Below are positions 16,380 to 23,867 of a stretch of DNA of 64,000 bases, piece after piece. The first letter of the stretch is position 1. Each line of letters starts with the position of its first letter. The position numbers and the translations under genes were made by a program. Source of the DNA: JALYXV01 sp963791545 (GTDB lineage Bacteria; Actinomycetota; Acidimicrobiia; Acidimicrobiales; Palsa-688); the NCBI GenBank assembly GCA_963791545.1, contig CAWBSR010000015.1, positions 1-64,000 of the forward strand. Reading direction: 5' to 3'. The notes under the pieces are model-generated. The model saw only the letters and a program-made list of their open reading frames with translations. It ran no database searches and was not told the DNA's origin.

Positions 16380-17422
16380 CACCCGACTGCCAGGTCGGCG
16401 CTCTCCGGCTGGCGGGGTCCGGTCGCGGTCTCCCCGGCGTCGGCCACCTGCAGGTTTGGCGGGACGTCCAACCCGTAGAGCTTGGCCGCATTGAGCCCGA
16501 GGATCTTCTTCTTCAGCTCCGTCGTGAGCGGTCCGTACTCGGTCATGTCCTCGGGGATCTGGAAGTCCACGAACCTCTCGACGAGCCACTTCGGCGTCCA
16601 AAGCGCGTAGTCGCTGGAGAACAGGATCCGGTCCTCGCCGATCCAGTACACGAGCTCACCCATGATCTGCGCGAAGTACCGAGGCCGGGTGTGGATGAAC
16701 GGCATCGCGACCGCCAGGCCGCCGTAGACGTTGGGCTCCTGGGTGGCAATCCAGCAGAAATCCTCGAGGCGGGGCAGGCCGACGTGCTCGACGATGAAGG
16801 TGAGGTCGGGAAAGTCCGATGCGACATGGTCGACGTCGGCCACATCGAACGCGTCGCGGTCGAGGGGTCGGATCGTCGGGCCTTTGTGCACGTGGATGTT
16901 GGTGATCCCCAGTTCGCGGCACGCCTCGAAGTAGCGGTACGCCCACCGATCGTCGAGCTTCCAGCCGCGCGACTCGCCGTGCCACTCGGCCGTGTACAAC
17001 TTCACGCCCTTCAAGCCGAACCGCTCGGCGTCGGCCCGAAACTGCTCGAGACCCCCCTCGCCGTTCCGCGGGTCGAAGTTGTGGTTGTAAGTGAGCTTGT
17101 CGGGGTGTGCCCCTGCGAGAGCGAACGCCTCCTCGGTCTGACCGAACCCCGTGTGGTAGAACTCGCCGAGGTAGGCGGGCTGGAAGATGGCGTGGTCGAC
17201 GTAACCGTCGGCGAAAAGGTCCTTCATCAGTCGCTCGCCGCCTTGGTAGAGGTAGTCCTCGTAGGACCAGACCTCTGACTCCGGGCTGAGGTTGCGGTGG
17301 TAGTCGTAGAAGCAGTCGATGAACTGCTTGCCGTGGACGTTGCGCTGGTTTTCTTCCCGTGCGTCCCACATCGCGATGTGCGCATCCACGATGAAGTAGT
17401 CCTCACCATTGTGGCTGTACAT
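16379..17422 (-). CDS. Amidohydrolase-family protein of a mim/prm-type operon
   Basis: A 347-aa TIM-barrel metal-dependent hydrolase (amidohydrolase 2 type). ATG 17422 has GGAGGTGA immediately upstream and matches the family start MY-x-H-N-G-E-D-Y-F. Barrel-end motifs are THNIHVHKGP-like (ITNIHVHKG), TFIVEHVGLP and ILFSSDYALW. Odd: the first motif reads V-D-A-H-I-A-M-W-D where relatives usually have H-x-H, so one metal ligand is replaced by Ala and activity may differ. In Mycobacterium smegmatis the equivalent gene follows mimABCD and is reported to be needed for a functional monooxygenase. Here no monooxygenase genes precede it. Confidence 0.85.
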   Translation of the reverse strand: MYSHNGEDYFIVDAHIAMWDAREENQRNVHGKQFIDCFYDYHRNLSPESEVWSYEDYLYQGGERLMKDLFADGYVDHAIFQPAYLGEFYHTGFGQTEEAFALAGAHPDKLTYNHNFDPRNGEGGLEQFRADAERFGLKGVKLYTAEWHGESRGWKLDDRWAYRYFEACRELGITNIHVHKGPTIRPLDRDAFDVADVDHVASDFPDLTFIVEHVGLPRLEDFCWIATQEPNVYGGLAVAMPFIHTRPRYFAQIMGELVYWIGEDRILFSSDYALWTPKWLVERFVDFQIPEDMTEYGPLTTELKKKILGLNAAKLYGLDVPPNLQVADAGETATGPRQPESADLAVG

Positions 17423-17639
17423 GGTCACCTCCGCACTCACGGAAACCGAGACATCCCCCTGCCGGACGACGATAGGGGTCGATGCAACCTGCGTCAACCC
17501 TAAGGTGTCTCACCTTTTGAGACATAAGAAGCACCCGCGGACGGATCCCCGCCGGGGTGCCGGCGGTGTGCCGGTAGCCAAGGTCGACGCTTTGCTGAGG
17601 TCGGATGCGGACGTTGCGCTGGACGTCGGGCAGGCGGGT

Positions 17640-17774
17640 TCCAGCCCGTAGCGGGGCAACCTGGGGGTTGAGGGTCGCCCGTGAGAGCTCGAGCGCCGAC
17701 GCGGCGGCAGCCATCGTCATGCCCTCCTCCGTGAGGCACCCGGCGATCTCGTCCTGCCCGAGTCGCTCGAGCTC
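17640..17774 (-). pseudogene. Remnant of an AcoR-type activator (Fis helix-turn-helix)
   Basis: The minus-strand reading contains LERLGQDEIAGCLTEEGMTM followed by AAAASALELSRATLNP, the C-terminal Fis-like helix-turn-helix of AcoR/sigma54-type activators (canonical ...LGLSRATLYR). The expected R-K/R after ATLY is lost and the frame then turns to non-family sequence, so only a decayed tail remains. Regulators of this type sit beside diiron monooxygenase operons, which suggests a larger locus was deleted here. Confidence 0.5.
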
Positions 17775-18304
17775 GTTCTCGCTGCCTTCATCGCACCGGC
17801 CACTGAGTCGATTCGACGACACATCCTCACCCAGACTGTCAGCGGCCATGAGATCCTGCCCGTAGACGGCCACGAATCTGCCCGCTGGCGGACACCAGAT
17901 CTGTTTTTCCGATTGACCGTTGTCCCGGTGGGTCCACCACTGGGGCGCTCGTCCTCGGTGTGCTGAGCGTGCTCAAGCACCCAACAACCGAGGAGGAGCC
18001 CGAATACCCCGATCCGCAGCGCCGCGCACCCGATCCGATTCGGCCGATCCGCGTCCTGTTGCCCAACAATCGACTCGCTGAAACAAAGAGCACCGAGTGC
18101 CCGCATGGGGCGCCCCGAACGAGCGTAGGCCTCCGAGAAAACCCGCCCCATAATCCCGCCGGCCCGGGCGTCTGGAGCCTCCGGATAGCCCGAACGCGAC
18201 CGCGAGATAACCGGCGAACCAGAGTGGGTGAAGTGCACGATAACGCCGACCTCCAAGGGGAGTTTCGCCGTGTCATTCTCGTTGCTACGGGCCAGGGGTG
18301 AACT
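17775..18304. other. Gene-free stretch of about 530 bp
   Basis: No convincing frame on either strand. It lies between the regulator remnant and the MITE-like element and is where missing monooxygenase or regulator sequence would be expected if the operon had been intact. No rRNA/tRNA-like folding was seen. Confidence 0.35.
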
Positions 18305-18503
18305 TGATAACGGGCCTGGAGCGCAGCGGAGGGCCGGTTGCCAAGGGGGTCCGGGGGGCTGGCCCCCCGGGACGTCACCGGGTGCGCGCCTACATCAGGC
18401 CATTGCGCTTGGATGAAAGGCACCGAAACAGTTGCTTCATCTGGGGGGCGGCGTCCGGGACCCCCCGGCAACCGGCCTCCGCTGCGCTCCAGGCCGGTTA
18501 TCA
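18305..18503. mobile_element. MITE-like element with long terminal inverted repeats
   Basis: The left arm 18305-18342 begins TGATAACGGGCCTGGAGCGC; the right arm 18467-18503 read in reverse begins TGATAACCGGCCTGGAGCGC. The arms match along about 37 bp apart from single-base indels, and a weaker match continues inward as GGGGTCC. The centre of roughly 125 bp has no gene but carries its own GGGGGGCTGGCCCCCC hairpin. A 199-bp non-coding unit with such ends looks like a miniature inverted-repeat transposable element, or a very stable structured repeat. No clear target duplication is visible. Confidence 0.55.
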
Positions 18504-18609
18504 GAATGCGAGTGAGGCAGGTTGCCGCCAGAGGTGGGTGGCAGGAGGGCGGATCACACTTGGGGACCGACGAGGAGGCTCGTGACCCTACGGGCTCAGG
18601 AGCTCTTGC

Positions 18610-18813
18610 TCAGGATGCGGCTGGGCGGCCCGGGAGTCGACGATGCGTCTTGTTCCAGTCTTCGATGGCCGAGCGGAGCCAGACTCGACCAATGGCGAGC
18701 TCGGCTTCCGGTCGCGGGAAGTCTTCATACGTGCGGATCAGCTGGTTGACGCGCTGACGCGATACGCCGAGGAGTTCGGCGATCTCGGTCACGCTCACCA
18801 GATCGAGAGGCAC
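18610..18813 (-). CDS. Small MerR/excisionase-like helix-turn-helix protein
   Basis: A 67-aa protein from GTG 18813 with VSVTEIAELLGVSRQRVNQL followed by a wing region (FPRPEAELAIGRVWLRSAIEDW). This is the AlpA/excisionase-like winged HTH that reads V-x-E-I-A-x-L-L-G-V-S-R-x-x-V and a W-x-x-x-x-I-x-x-W wing. No strong ribosome binding site is visible. A long hyphenated palindrome (18834-18877) ends 20 bases upstream of the start and is probably its operator. It is divergent from the decayed recombinase gene and could have controlled it. Confidence 0.72.
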   Translation of the reverse strand: MPLDLVSVTEIAELLGVSRQRVNQLIRTYEDFPRPEAELAIGRVWLRSAIEDWNKTHRRLPGRPAAS

Positions 18814-18833
18814 GGAATCAGCATAAGAAAACT

Positions 18834-18877
18834 CTTGTCCAACTGCAAGTCCAGTGATACACTTGCAATTGGACAAG
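18834..18877. promoter_or_regulatory. 44-bp hyphenated palindrome, probable operator
   Basis: CTTGTCCAACTGCAAGT, a 10-bp spacer CCAGTGATAC, and ACTTGCAATTGGACAAG: 17-bp arms with one mismatch. It lies between the HTH gene (start 18813, minus) and the plus-strand recombinase remnant (start 18941), exactly where a divergent regulator would bind. Each arm also holds TTGTCCAA/TTGGACAA, so two dimers could bind. Confidence 0.65.
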
Positions 18878-18940
18878 AGATGGCCCGGGCGGTGCGCTAA
18901 CACCCCCGGGCCTGGCCGTGACCTTTAGGGAGGTCCCGAC

Positions 18941-19872
18941 ATGAGCAAGAGTATGGATGCGGAGGGACGGCCGCGCTATGAGGACGGGCGGCTGGCATCG
19001 TATCGGCCTCGCGGCATAGATCTCGGCACGTGAGTCGCGGCGCGGCCCTTCGTCGTTGAGAGCGCAGACCGCCTCAACATTGACTGTAACGCCGGCGGGT
19101 TCCGGGTTGTGCGAGTGCTTGCTCGCCTCGCGGTATGGGCAGTGGGGGAGAAGCTTCCGCTGGATCCGGAGGTGGTCCTGGATCCCGAGGTGGTCGAGCG
19201 ATTCGTCGCTGTCGGGCTTGTGACGATCGGTCTCGCGCCACGTATCGGGTGACTTTGCGGCGGGTGGGGCCGCTGCTGACGAAGCGGGCACCGTGGGAAG
19301 CGAGGCCGGCCGCTGTCGCACGCCGCCAGGTCGCCGTGCCTTATCGCCCCGATGAGGTCGATGGTCTGCGGGCGGATGCCTTGGCTCAGCCGACGGCCCG
19401 GAAGCTGCGGGCGGCTCGGGCGCTGCTGGCGCTCGGACTCGGTGCGGGGCTGGACGGTCGCTGGGTGTCGCGGGTTGCTGCGGACGCCGTCACTGTCCGA
19501 GGCCAGGCCGTGCTGGTTCGTGTTGGGGCGCCGTCGGAGCGGGTGGTTCCGGTGCTGGCTGAGTGGCAGGACGAGGTTCTCGGTCTTGTTGGCACCGCTG
19601 GCGATGAGTTCCTGGTTGGTGGCCATTCGATGGCTCGGAATCGGGCAGGCGCTCTGGCGGCGTCGCTGGTGGTCGGCAACGGTCATCCTCGGTTCTCGGC
19701 GTCGCGGCTGCGGTCGACATGGTTGGTGACGCACCTGGCCAGGGGCACGCGGCTCCCGGAGTTGGCACGAGCTGCCGGTCTGGAAGGTGTCACTGTCCTC
19801 TCCGACTTGCTGGCGTTCGTCCCCGTGCTCGACGAAGACATGGCGCTGGAGATGTTGCGGCGCGTCCGTTGA
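18941..19872 (+). pseudogene. Decayed tyrosine-recombinase-like gene
   Basis: ATG 18941 has GGGAGG upstream. The frame reads 30 codons to TGA at 19031, continues in the same frame past it (VAARPFVVESADRL ... VLARLAVWAVGEKLPLDP), then needs a one-base shift near 19220 to enter DDRSRATYRVTLRRVGPLLT and run to 19872. The C-terminal half ends RLRSTWLVTHLARGTRLPEL with ARAAGLEG, like the R-x-x-x-x-x-H-L-x-x-G-x-x-L-x-x-L-x-x-x-A-G-L end of phage-integrase catalytic domains. The usual active-site Tyr is not evident. The stop probably replaces a Trp codon (TGG to TGA). So it is dead as sequenced, though its 3' part overlaps the following gene's start. Confidence 0.65.
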
Positions 19873-21545
19873 ATCGCCGCGCTCCGCTGGATGGCAATGG
19901 TGGGCGGGCCACGAGCGAGACCGACCTACAGGTCGCAGCCCGGATCGTGGATCGCTCGGAAGTCGTTCCGGTGCTGTCATCGTTGATGGACTCGGAGGTC
20001 GGTCGGCACCGGACGATCAGTGTGCGGGGGTTATTGGTGGCCTGCCAGCTCAACGCCTTGGCGCGCCATCACCGAGCTCACCTGGTCGAGGTTGCCCGGA
20101 TCATCAACGCCCTGACCGACGACCAGAGGGCGTCGCTGGGCATCGTGCAGCACGATTCGGCGCAGACCTATGACCGGGTCGACCGGTTGTTCAACAAGCT
20201 GTGCGACGTGCTTGACGCCGGCCACGTGGTCGACGGCGTGCGGATCGACGCCAAATGGCTGGCCAATCGCCTCGCTGTGGCCGCGGTACCGAAGGAGTTC
20301 CGGACCTCGAGTTCGGTGGCCGTGGACGGCACCGACGTCGAGACGTGGGGTGCGCTGCACGGTGATGCCACGACCGTTCAGCTGGACGGCGAGGCGGCGG
20401 AGACCCAGCTGACCGACGACGGGTCTGTCCCGAAGCCGAAGAGGCCGGCCCGGAAGGCGCAGGTTCTCGGTGTCGGTGACGACGGCCGCAAGCAGTACAC
20501 CGTCGACCCGGACGCCCGGGCCGGGCACCGCTCGGCCACGAACAGCCGGTCGGCCGGGCCGTACGTCGGCTACGAGTTGCGCCTCGCTGTCCAGGCCCGG
20601 GATGTCCGGTGGACGAACGGGATCGACAAGGTCACGCTGTCGGACGAGGTTCCGGGTGTCATCACGTCGTTCTCGCTGAACCCGGCCGGCACCCATCGGG
20701 GCAAGGCGATTGTCGGTGACCTGATTGCCGCCAAGGCGGCGGGGGAGCGGCTCGAGGATGTCGTCTGGGACCCGGGCTACAGCCTCTGCAAACCGGGCAC
20801 CGTGCACCACAAGTTGGCTCAGGTCGGGATCCATCAGACCTTCCAACCTGTGACGCATCAGCGGGGCATCCGCCCGTTCTCCGGTGAAGCGCTCCTAATC
20901 GATGGGCAGCTGTTCTCCAGCCTGTTGCCCGACGATCTGCGGGATCTGCCCAGCCCGCCGCGGGGTGCGAGCGAGGCGGAGAAGGAACGCTACGAGGCGG
21001 CGTTCAATCTGCGGGCCCGGTGGCGGATGATGCGCCACGCAGCGCCCGACGCTGACGGTGCGACACGGTGGCGGTGCCCGTTCTGCTCCGGTTTCCTGCG
21101 GTCGAGGGCCTTTCCGCGGACGATGCGGCGGGCCAAGACGGTGCCGCTCGTCCCGGTCGGCGAGGGTTGCGAGCGCTGCTGCAACGGCATCCTCACGGCC
21201 CAGGCGGTGGAGATGGCGTGGTGGCAGCGGATCACCTACGGGACGACGGCGTGGCGGATCTCAATGGGGCGCCGGCAGGTTGTGGAATCCGTCAACGCCG
21301 CGCTCAAGGGTGCGTTCACTGACCTCGGCCGGGGATTCATGCGGGTCATGGGCGTGACCAAGATGACCGTTATGCTCGGTTTCACGCTGGCGGCGTTCAA
21401 CCTGGACCGGATCCGCAGTTTTCGGGCAAAGCACGCCCTCGATGAGCAGGGTCGGCCGACCGAGAAGCCGAGGAAGACCCGAGCTCAGCGCCGGGTCGGG
21501 ACGTGGGCCGACGTGATCGAGCCGACGGATCCGCCGCCCGAATAG
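19869..21545 (+). CDS. DDE transposase-like protein with Cys-pair insertion
   Basis: A 558-aa protein from TTG 19869, which overlaps the preceding stop (TTGA). A helical N-terminal region (ISVRGLLVACQLNALARHHR) is followed by a probable DDE core: D in SSVAVDGTDVETWG (about 154), D in EDVVWDPGYSL (about 301) and E in RRQVVESVNAALKGAF (about 474). Between the second and third acidic residues lies CPFCSG ... CERCCNG, a probable zinc site. The ending (MTVMLGFTLAAFNLDRIRSF) is helical. I cannot assign an IS family. Terminal repeats were not found, so mobility is unproven. Together with the recombinase remnant and HTH gene it forms one accessory module beside ssrA. Confidence 0.7.
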   Translation: MNRRAPLDGNGGRATSETDLQVAARIVDRSEVVPVLSSLMDSEVGRHRTISVRGLLVACQLNALARHHRAHLVEVARIINALTDDQRASLGIVQHDSAQTYDRVDRLFNKLCDVLDAGHVVDGVRIDAKWLANRLAVAAVPKEFRTSSSVAVDGTDVETWGALHGDATTVQLDGEAAETQLTDDGSVPKPKRPARKAQVLGVGDDGRKQYTVDPDARAGHRSATNSRSAGPYVGYELRLAVQARDVRWTNGIDKVTLSDEVPGVITSFSLNPAGTHRGKAIVGDLIAAKAAGERLEDVVWDPGYSLCKPGTVHHKLAQVGIHQTFQPVTHQRGIRPFSGEALLIDGQLFSSLLPDDLRDLPSPPRGASEAEKERYEAAFNLRARWRMMRHAAPDADGATRWRCPFCSGFLRSRAFPRTMRRAKTVPLVPVGEGCERCCNGILTAQAVEMAWWQRITYGTTAWRISMGRRQVVESVNAALKGAFTDLGRGFMRVMGVTKMTVMLGFTLAAFNLDRIRSFRAKHALDEQGRPTEKPRKTRAQRRVGTWADVIEPTDPPPE

Positions 21546-21663
21546 ACGACCGAAACCCGGAGCAGTGGCCGGTCGCTAATGGCGGCCGGCTTTGGCGCGT
21601 CCGCCGACCAATCGGCTGGCGAGAGTTGTCCTTTCAGTGTCCGAGACGCCTCAAAGAGGCCTT

Positions 21664-21719
21664 CCAGGGCATGAAGAAACCCCGCTTCTCAGGACAAACG
21701 CCCTGGTCAACGGGGTTTC
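21664..21719. other. Two interleaved inverted repeats (pseudoknot topology)
   Basis: CCAGGGC (21664-21670) pairs with GCCCTGG (21700-21706), while GAAACCCCG (21676-21684) pairs with CGGGGTTTC (21711-21719). The pairings cross, so RNA from either strand could form an H-type pseudoknot with 7- and 9-bp stems. It lies about 120 bases after the plus-strand transposase-like stop and about 40 bases beyond the ssrA 3' end. Confidence 0.45.
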
Positions 21720-21730
21720 GAGATCATTCG

Positions 21731-21752
21731 GGATGTTCTATCGAGAACATCC
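21731..21752 (-). terminator. Hairpin just downstream of ssrA
   Basis: GGATGTTCT, a 4-base loop and AGAACATCC form a perfect 9-bp stem starting 6 bases beyond the tmRNA 3' end. There is no T-run after it, so it may serve 3'-end processing or weak termination rather than classical intrinsic termination. Confidence 0.45.
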
Positions 21753-21757
21753 CTGGG

Positions 21758-22105
21758 TGGAGGTGGCGGGAATCGAACCCGCGTCCTTCAGTATCTCAAC
21801 GGGACTTCTCCGAGCGCAGCCGGTGGAAAATTTCGGACCCGACGCCGTCACCGGCGTCAGCGACGAGTCCTAGTCGGCTGAGGTGTCCCGGGCGGTCGGC
21901 CGACGCGGCCGCCCGGTGAGCCCTACTGGATGACGTTCGCTACCGGCCCATAGGGCTGAGACCGGACGAACGGGCTACTTGTTAGGCAGCCAGCACAAGC
22001 TGAGGCTTGGCGTTTATTTGTATGGTTCCGGCTCTTTAACGTGGTTCCGGAGACCACGGCTCGCTTCTCCCGCCTCGACAACCGAAGTCGAAGCCGGTCA
22101 CCCCC
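21758..22105 (-). ncRNA. ssrA: Transfer-messenger RNA (tmRNA)
   Basis: The 348-nt minus-strand sequence has the tRNA-like ends of tmRNA: 5' GGGGGTGACCGGCTTCGAC and 3' GGACGCGGGTTCGATTCCCG then CCACCTCCA. The 7-bp acceptor stem pairs GGGGGTG with CACCTCC. CCA is not encoded. The tag frame starts at GCC (22011-22009) after ATAAAC and reads AKPQLVLAA before TAA (21984-21982), so the tag would be A-AKPQLVLAA with the Leu-Ala-Ala end recognised by ClpXP-type proteases. The 5' end overlaps the stop codon of the M50 gene by 8 bases, and smpB lies two genes upstream. It rescues stalled ribosomes. Its 3' end is a classic integration site, and accessory genes lie directly beyond it. Confidence 0.96.
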
Positions 22106-23270
22106 TTGTCAAGGACCAACTGGCTGAGTCTACCGCCGGCCTCGCCCTTGTTCTGTCGGCCGCCTCGGCGACGCCATCGATCGAGATCACCCCGACGATC
22201 TGGCCCGACGCCACCACGAGGGCCCAGGTCGCGGCCCGCTCGTTCATCTGGGTCACGACCTCGCCGGCCGGCAACTCGGGGGGCACGACCGGCAGCTTCG
22301 CCATAGGCACGGCGAGGTCGGCGGCCCGGACCTGGTAGCGCTGGGCGGGAGGGACGGCCTCCATTGCCGCGGTGGGCGCCAGCCCCGCCAGGCCGCCGCC
22401 CCATTGCTCGACCAGGAAGGCGGGGGGCCGGGGCCATCCGCTGCCCGCCCAGGCGTACTCCCGCAGGAAGGCGTCAACGGTCAGCCAACCGGGCCCCACT
22501 CCGGGCGCGACCATCAGGTCCCCCGCCCGCAGCCCCTCCAGCGACTCCAGCACCGCTGATACGCCGCCCTCAGCGCGCGACGCCATCATCAAGAATGCTC
22601 CCACGAAGGCCAGCCACAGCCCGTCGACCCGCGTCACATGCCACAAGATCGACGACAGGCCAAGGGCGACCATGGCGGCGCCGAGGAACGAACCGGCCCG
22701 GCTGGCCACTCGGGTGGCCTTGTACTTGTCCCCGGTGCGCCACCACACCGCGGCGTGCACGATTCGCCCGCCGTCAAGGGGAGACCCCGGAAGGATGTTG
22801 AACACCGCCAACACGACGTTGATCGTCCCGAGCCAGGTGAGCACCGACACCGCGAGGGGGGAGACCCCGGCGGCGTGGCCGAGTACCGCGGCCGCGCCGC
22901 ACCCAAGGCCGATGAGCAGGCTGACGAGGGGTCCCGCGCCGGAAATCCGCAGCTCCGAAACCGGCGTCTTGGGCGGCTCCGAGATCCGGGTGTAGCCACC
23001 CATCAGCCACAGGACGATTCCGTCGACCTGGAGGCCCTCGTGCCGGGCGACCAGGGCATGACTGATCTCATGGGCGAGGACGCCGCCAAGGAAGGCGGCG
23101 GCGGTGAACAAACCCGCCAGCGCGTAGGCGCCCTTGGAATAACCCGGTGCGTCGATGGGAAAGCGGCTGCCGCCGAGGCCGAATGCCAGGAACGCGGCAA
23201 TCAGGAGCAGCGTCCAGTTGAAGCCGACCGCGACGCCGGCAATCCTGCCCAGTCGCACATTTTCTTTCAT
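22098..23270 (-). CDS. M50/site-2 protease family membrane metalloprotease
   Basis: A 390-aa polytopic protein. The zinc motif HEISH sits in helix 2-3 (GGVLAHEISHALVARHEG, about residue 67) and the third ligand motif is FNILPGSPLDGGRIVHA (about 158-175). About six hydrophobic segments span residues 12-235. The C-terminal 150 residues include a divergent CBS-like part (VTQMNERAATWALVVASGQI and VGVISIDGV). This is the SpoIVFB/Rip-type architecture with regulatory CBS, which cuts membrane-bound substrates. It lies between smpB and ssrA on the same strand, and its last three codons and stop lie inside or against ssrA, so its mRNA 3' end and tmRNA 5' processing must interact. Confidence 0.92.
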   Translation of the reverse strand: MKENVRLGRIAGVAVGFNWTLLLIAAFLAFGLGGSRFPIDAPGYSKGAYALAGLFTAAAFLGGVLAHEISHALVARHEGLQVDGIVLWLMGGYTRISEPPKTPVSELRISGAGPLVSLLIGLGCGAAAVLGHAAGVSPLAVSVLTWLGTINVVLAVFNILPGSPLDGGRIVHAAVWWRTGDKYKATRVASRAGSFLGAAMVALGLSSILWHVTRVDGLWLAFVGAFLMMASRAEGGVSAVLESLEGLRAGDLMVAPGVGPGWLTVDAFLREYAWAGSGWPRPPAFLVEQWGGGLAGLAPTAAMEAVPPAQRYQVRAADLAVPMAKLPVVPPELPAGEVVTQMNERAATWALVVASGQIVGVISIDGVAEAADRTRARPAVDSASWSLTRG

Positions 23271-23344
23271 GACGACCCCTTACCCCGGTACTACCGCGGG
23301 TACCCCTCAAGGTACGTCGATGGGCGCCCCTAACGGCGTCGCCC

Positions 23345-23839
23345 TCAGTCGTCTCGGGAGGAACGGCGGCGCCCCGCCGCGGTCGCCCGGGCCGCTTCCC
23401 GATCGGCATCGCGGGCCGCGATGGCGTGGCGCTTGTCGTACTGGCGCCGGCCCCGCGCCAGGGCCAGGTCGACCTTGGCTCGCCCGTCTTTGAAATAGAT
23501 CGAGAGAGGCACGAGCGTCAGCGCGTCCTGGTGGACCCGGGCCGCCAACTCGTCGATCTGGCGGCGGTGCAGCAACAGCTTCCGGGGTCGGTCCGGATCC
23601 ACCGAGCCAAAACCGTTGGCGAATGCATACGGGGCGACGTGAACTCCCACCAGCCACACCGCTCCGTTGTCCACCCGGGCGAAGGCATCCCGGAGCTGTA
23701 CTTTTCCCGCCCGAAGCGACTTCACCTCGGCGCCCGCCAACACGATGCCCGCCTCGAACTCCTCGAGGATGTCGTAATCGTGGCGGGCCTTGCGGTTGGT
23801 GGCGACGGGTCGGGGGCCGGGTGGGGACTTCGGGGACAT
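23345..23839 (-). CDS. smpB: SsrA-binding protein SmpB
   Basis: A 164-aa protein with the SmpB barrel: ATNRKARHDYDILEEFEAGI, VLAGAEVKSLRAGKVQLRDA, RKLLLHRRQIDELA and LVPLSIYFKDGRAKVDLALA, then the basic tail GRRQYDKRHAIAARDADREA. SmpB binds the tRNA-like domain of tmRNA and carries it into stalled ribosomes. ATG 23839 (MSPKSPPGPRP) gives the typical length; an upstream ATG at 23869 would overlap the divergent mec start. ssrA lies 1.2 kb downstream. Confidence 0.97.
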   Translation of the reverse strand: MSPKSPPGPRPVATNRKARHDYDILEEFEAGIVLAGAEVKSLRAGKVQLRDAFARVDNGAVWLVGVHVAPYAFANGFGSVDPDRPRKLLLHRRQIDELAARVHQDALTLVPLSIYFKDGRAKVDLALARGRRQYDKRHAIAARDADREAARATAAGRRRSSRDD

Positions 23840-23867
23840 GGCCTGTCCAAGGTACCGTTCGGGCCTC

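Noticed and set aside
18880..18900. Six-codon frame ATGGCCCGGGCGGTGCGCTAA after the operator
   Set aside because: Too short to judge and no ribosome binding site; the real start of the recombinase remnant is at 18941.
1..21757. Second copy of the ssrA 3' end marking the left edge of an integrated element
   Set aside because: I read the left part for TGGAGGTGGCGGGAATCG-like sequence and saw none; the left boundary may be outside the window.
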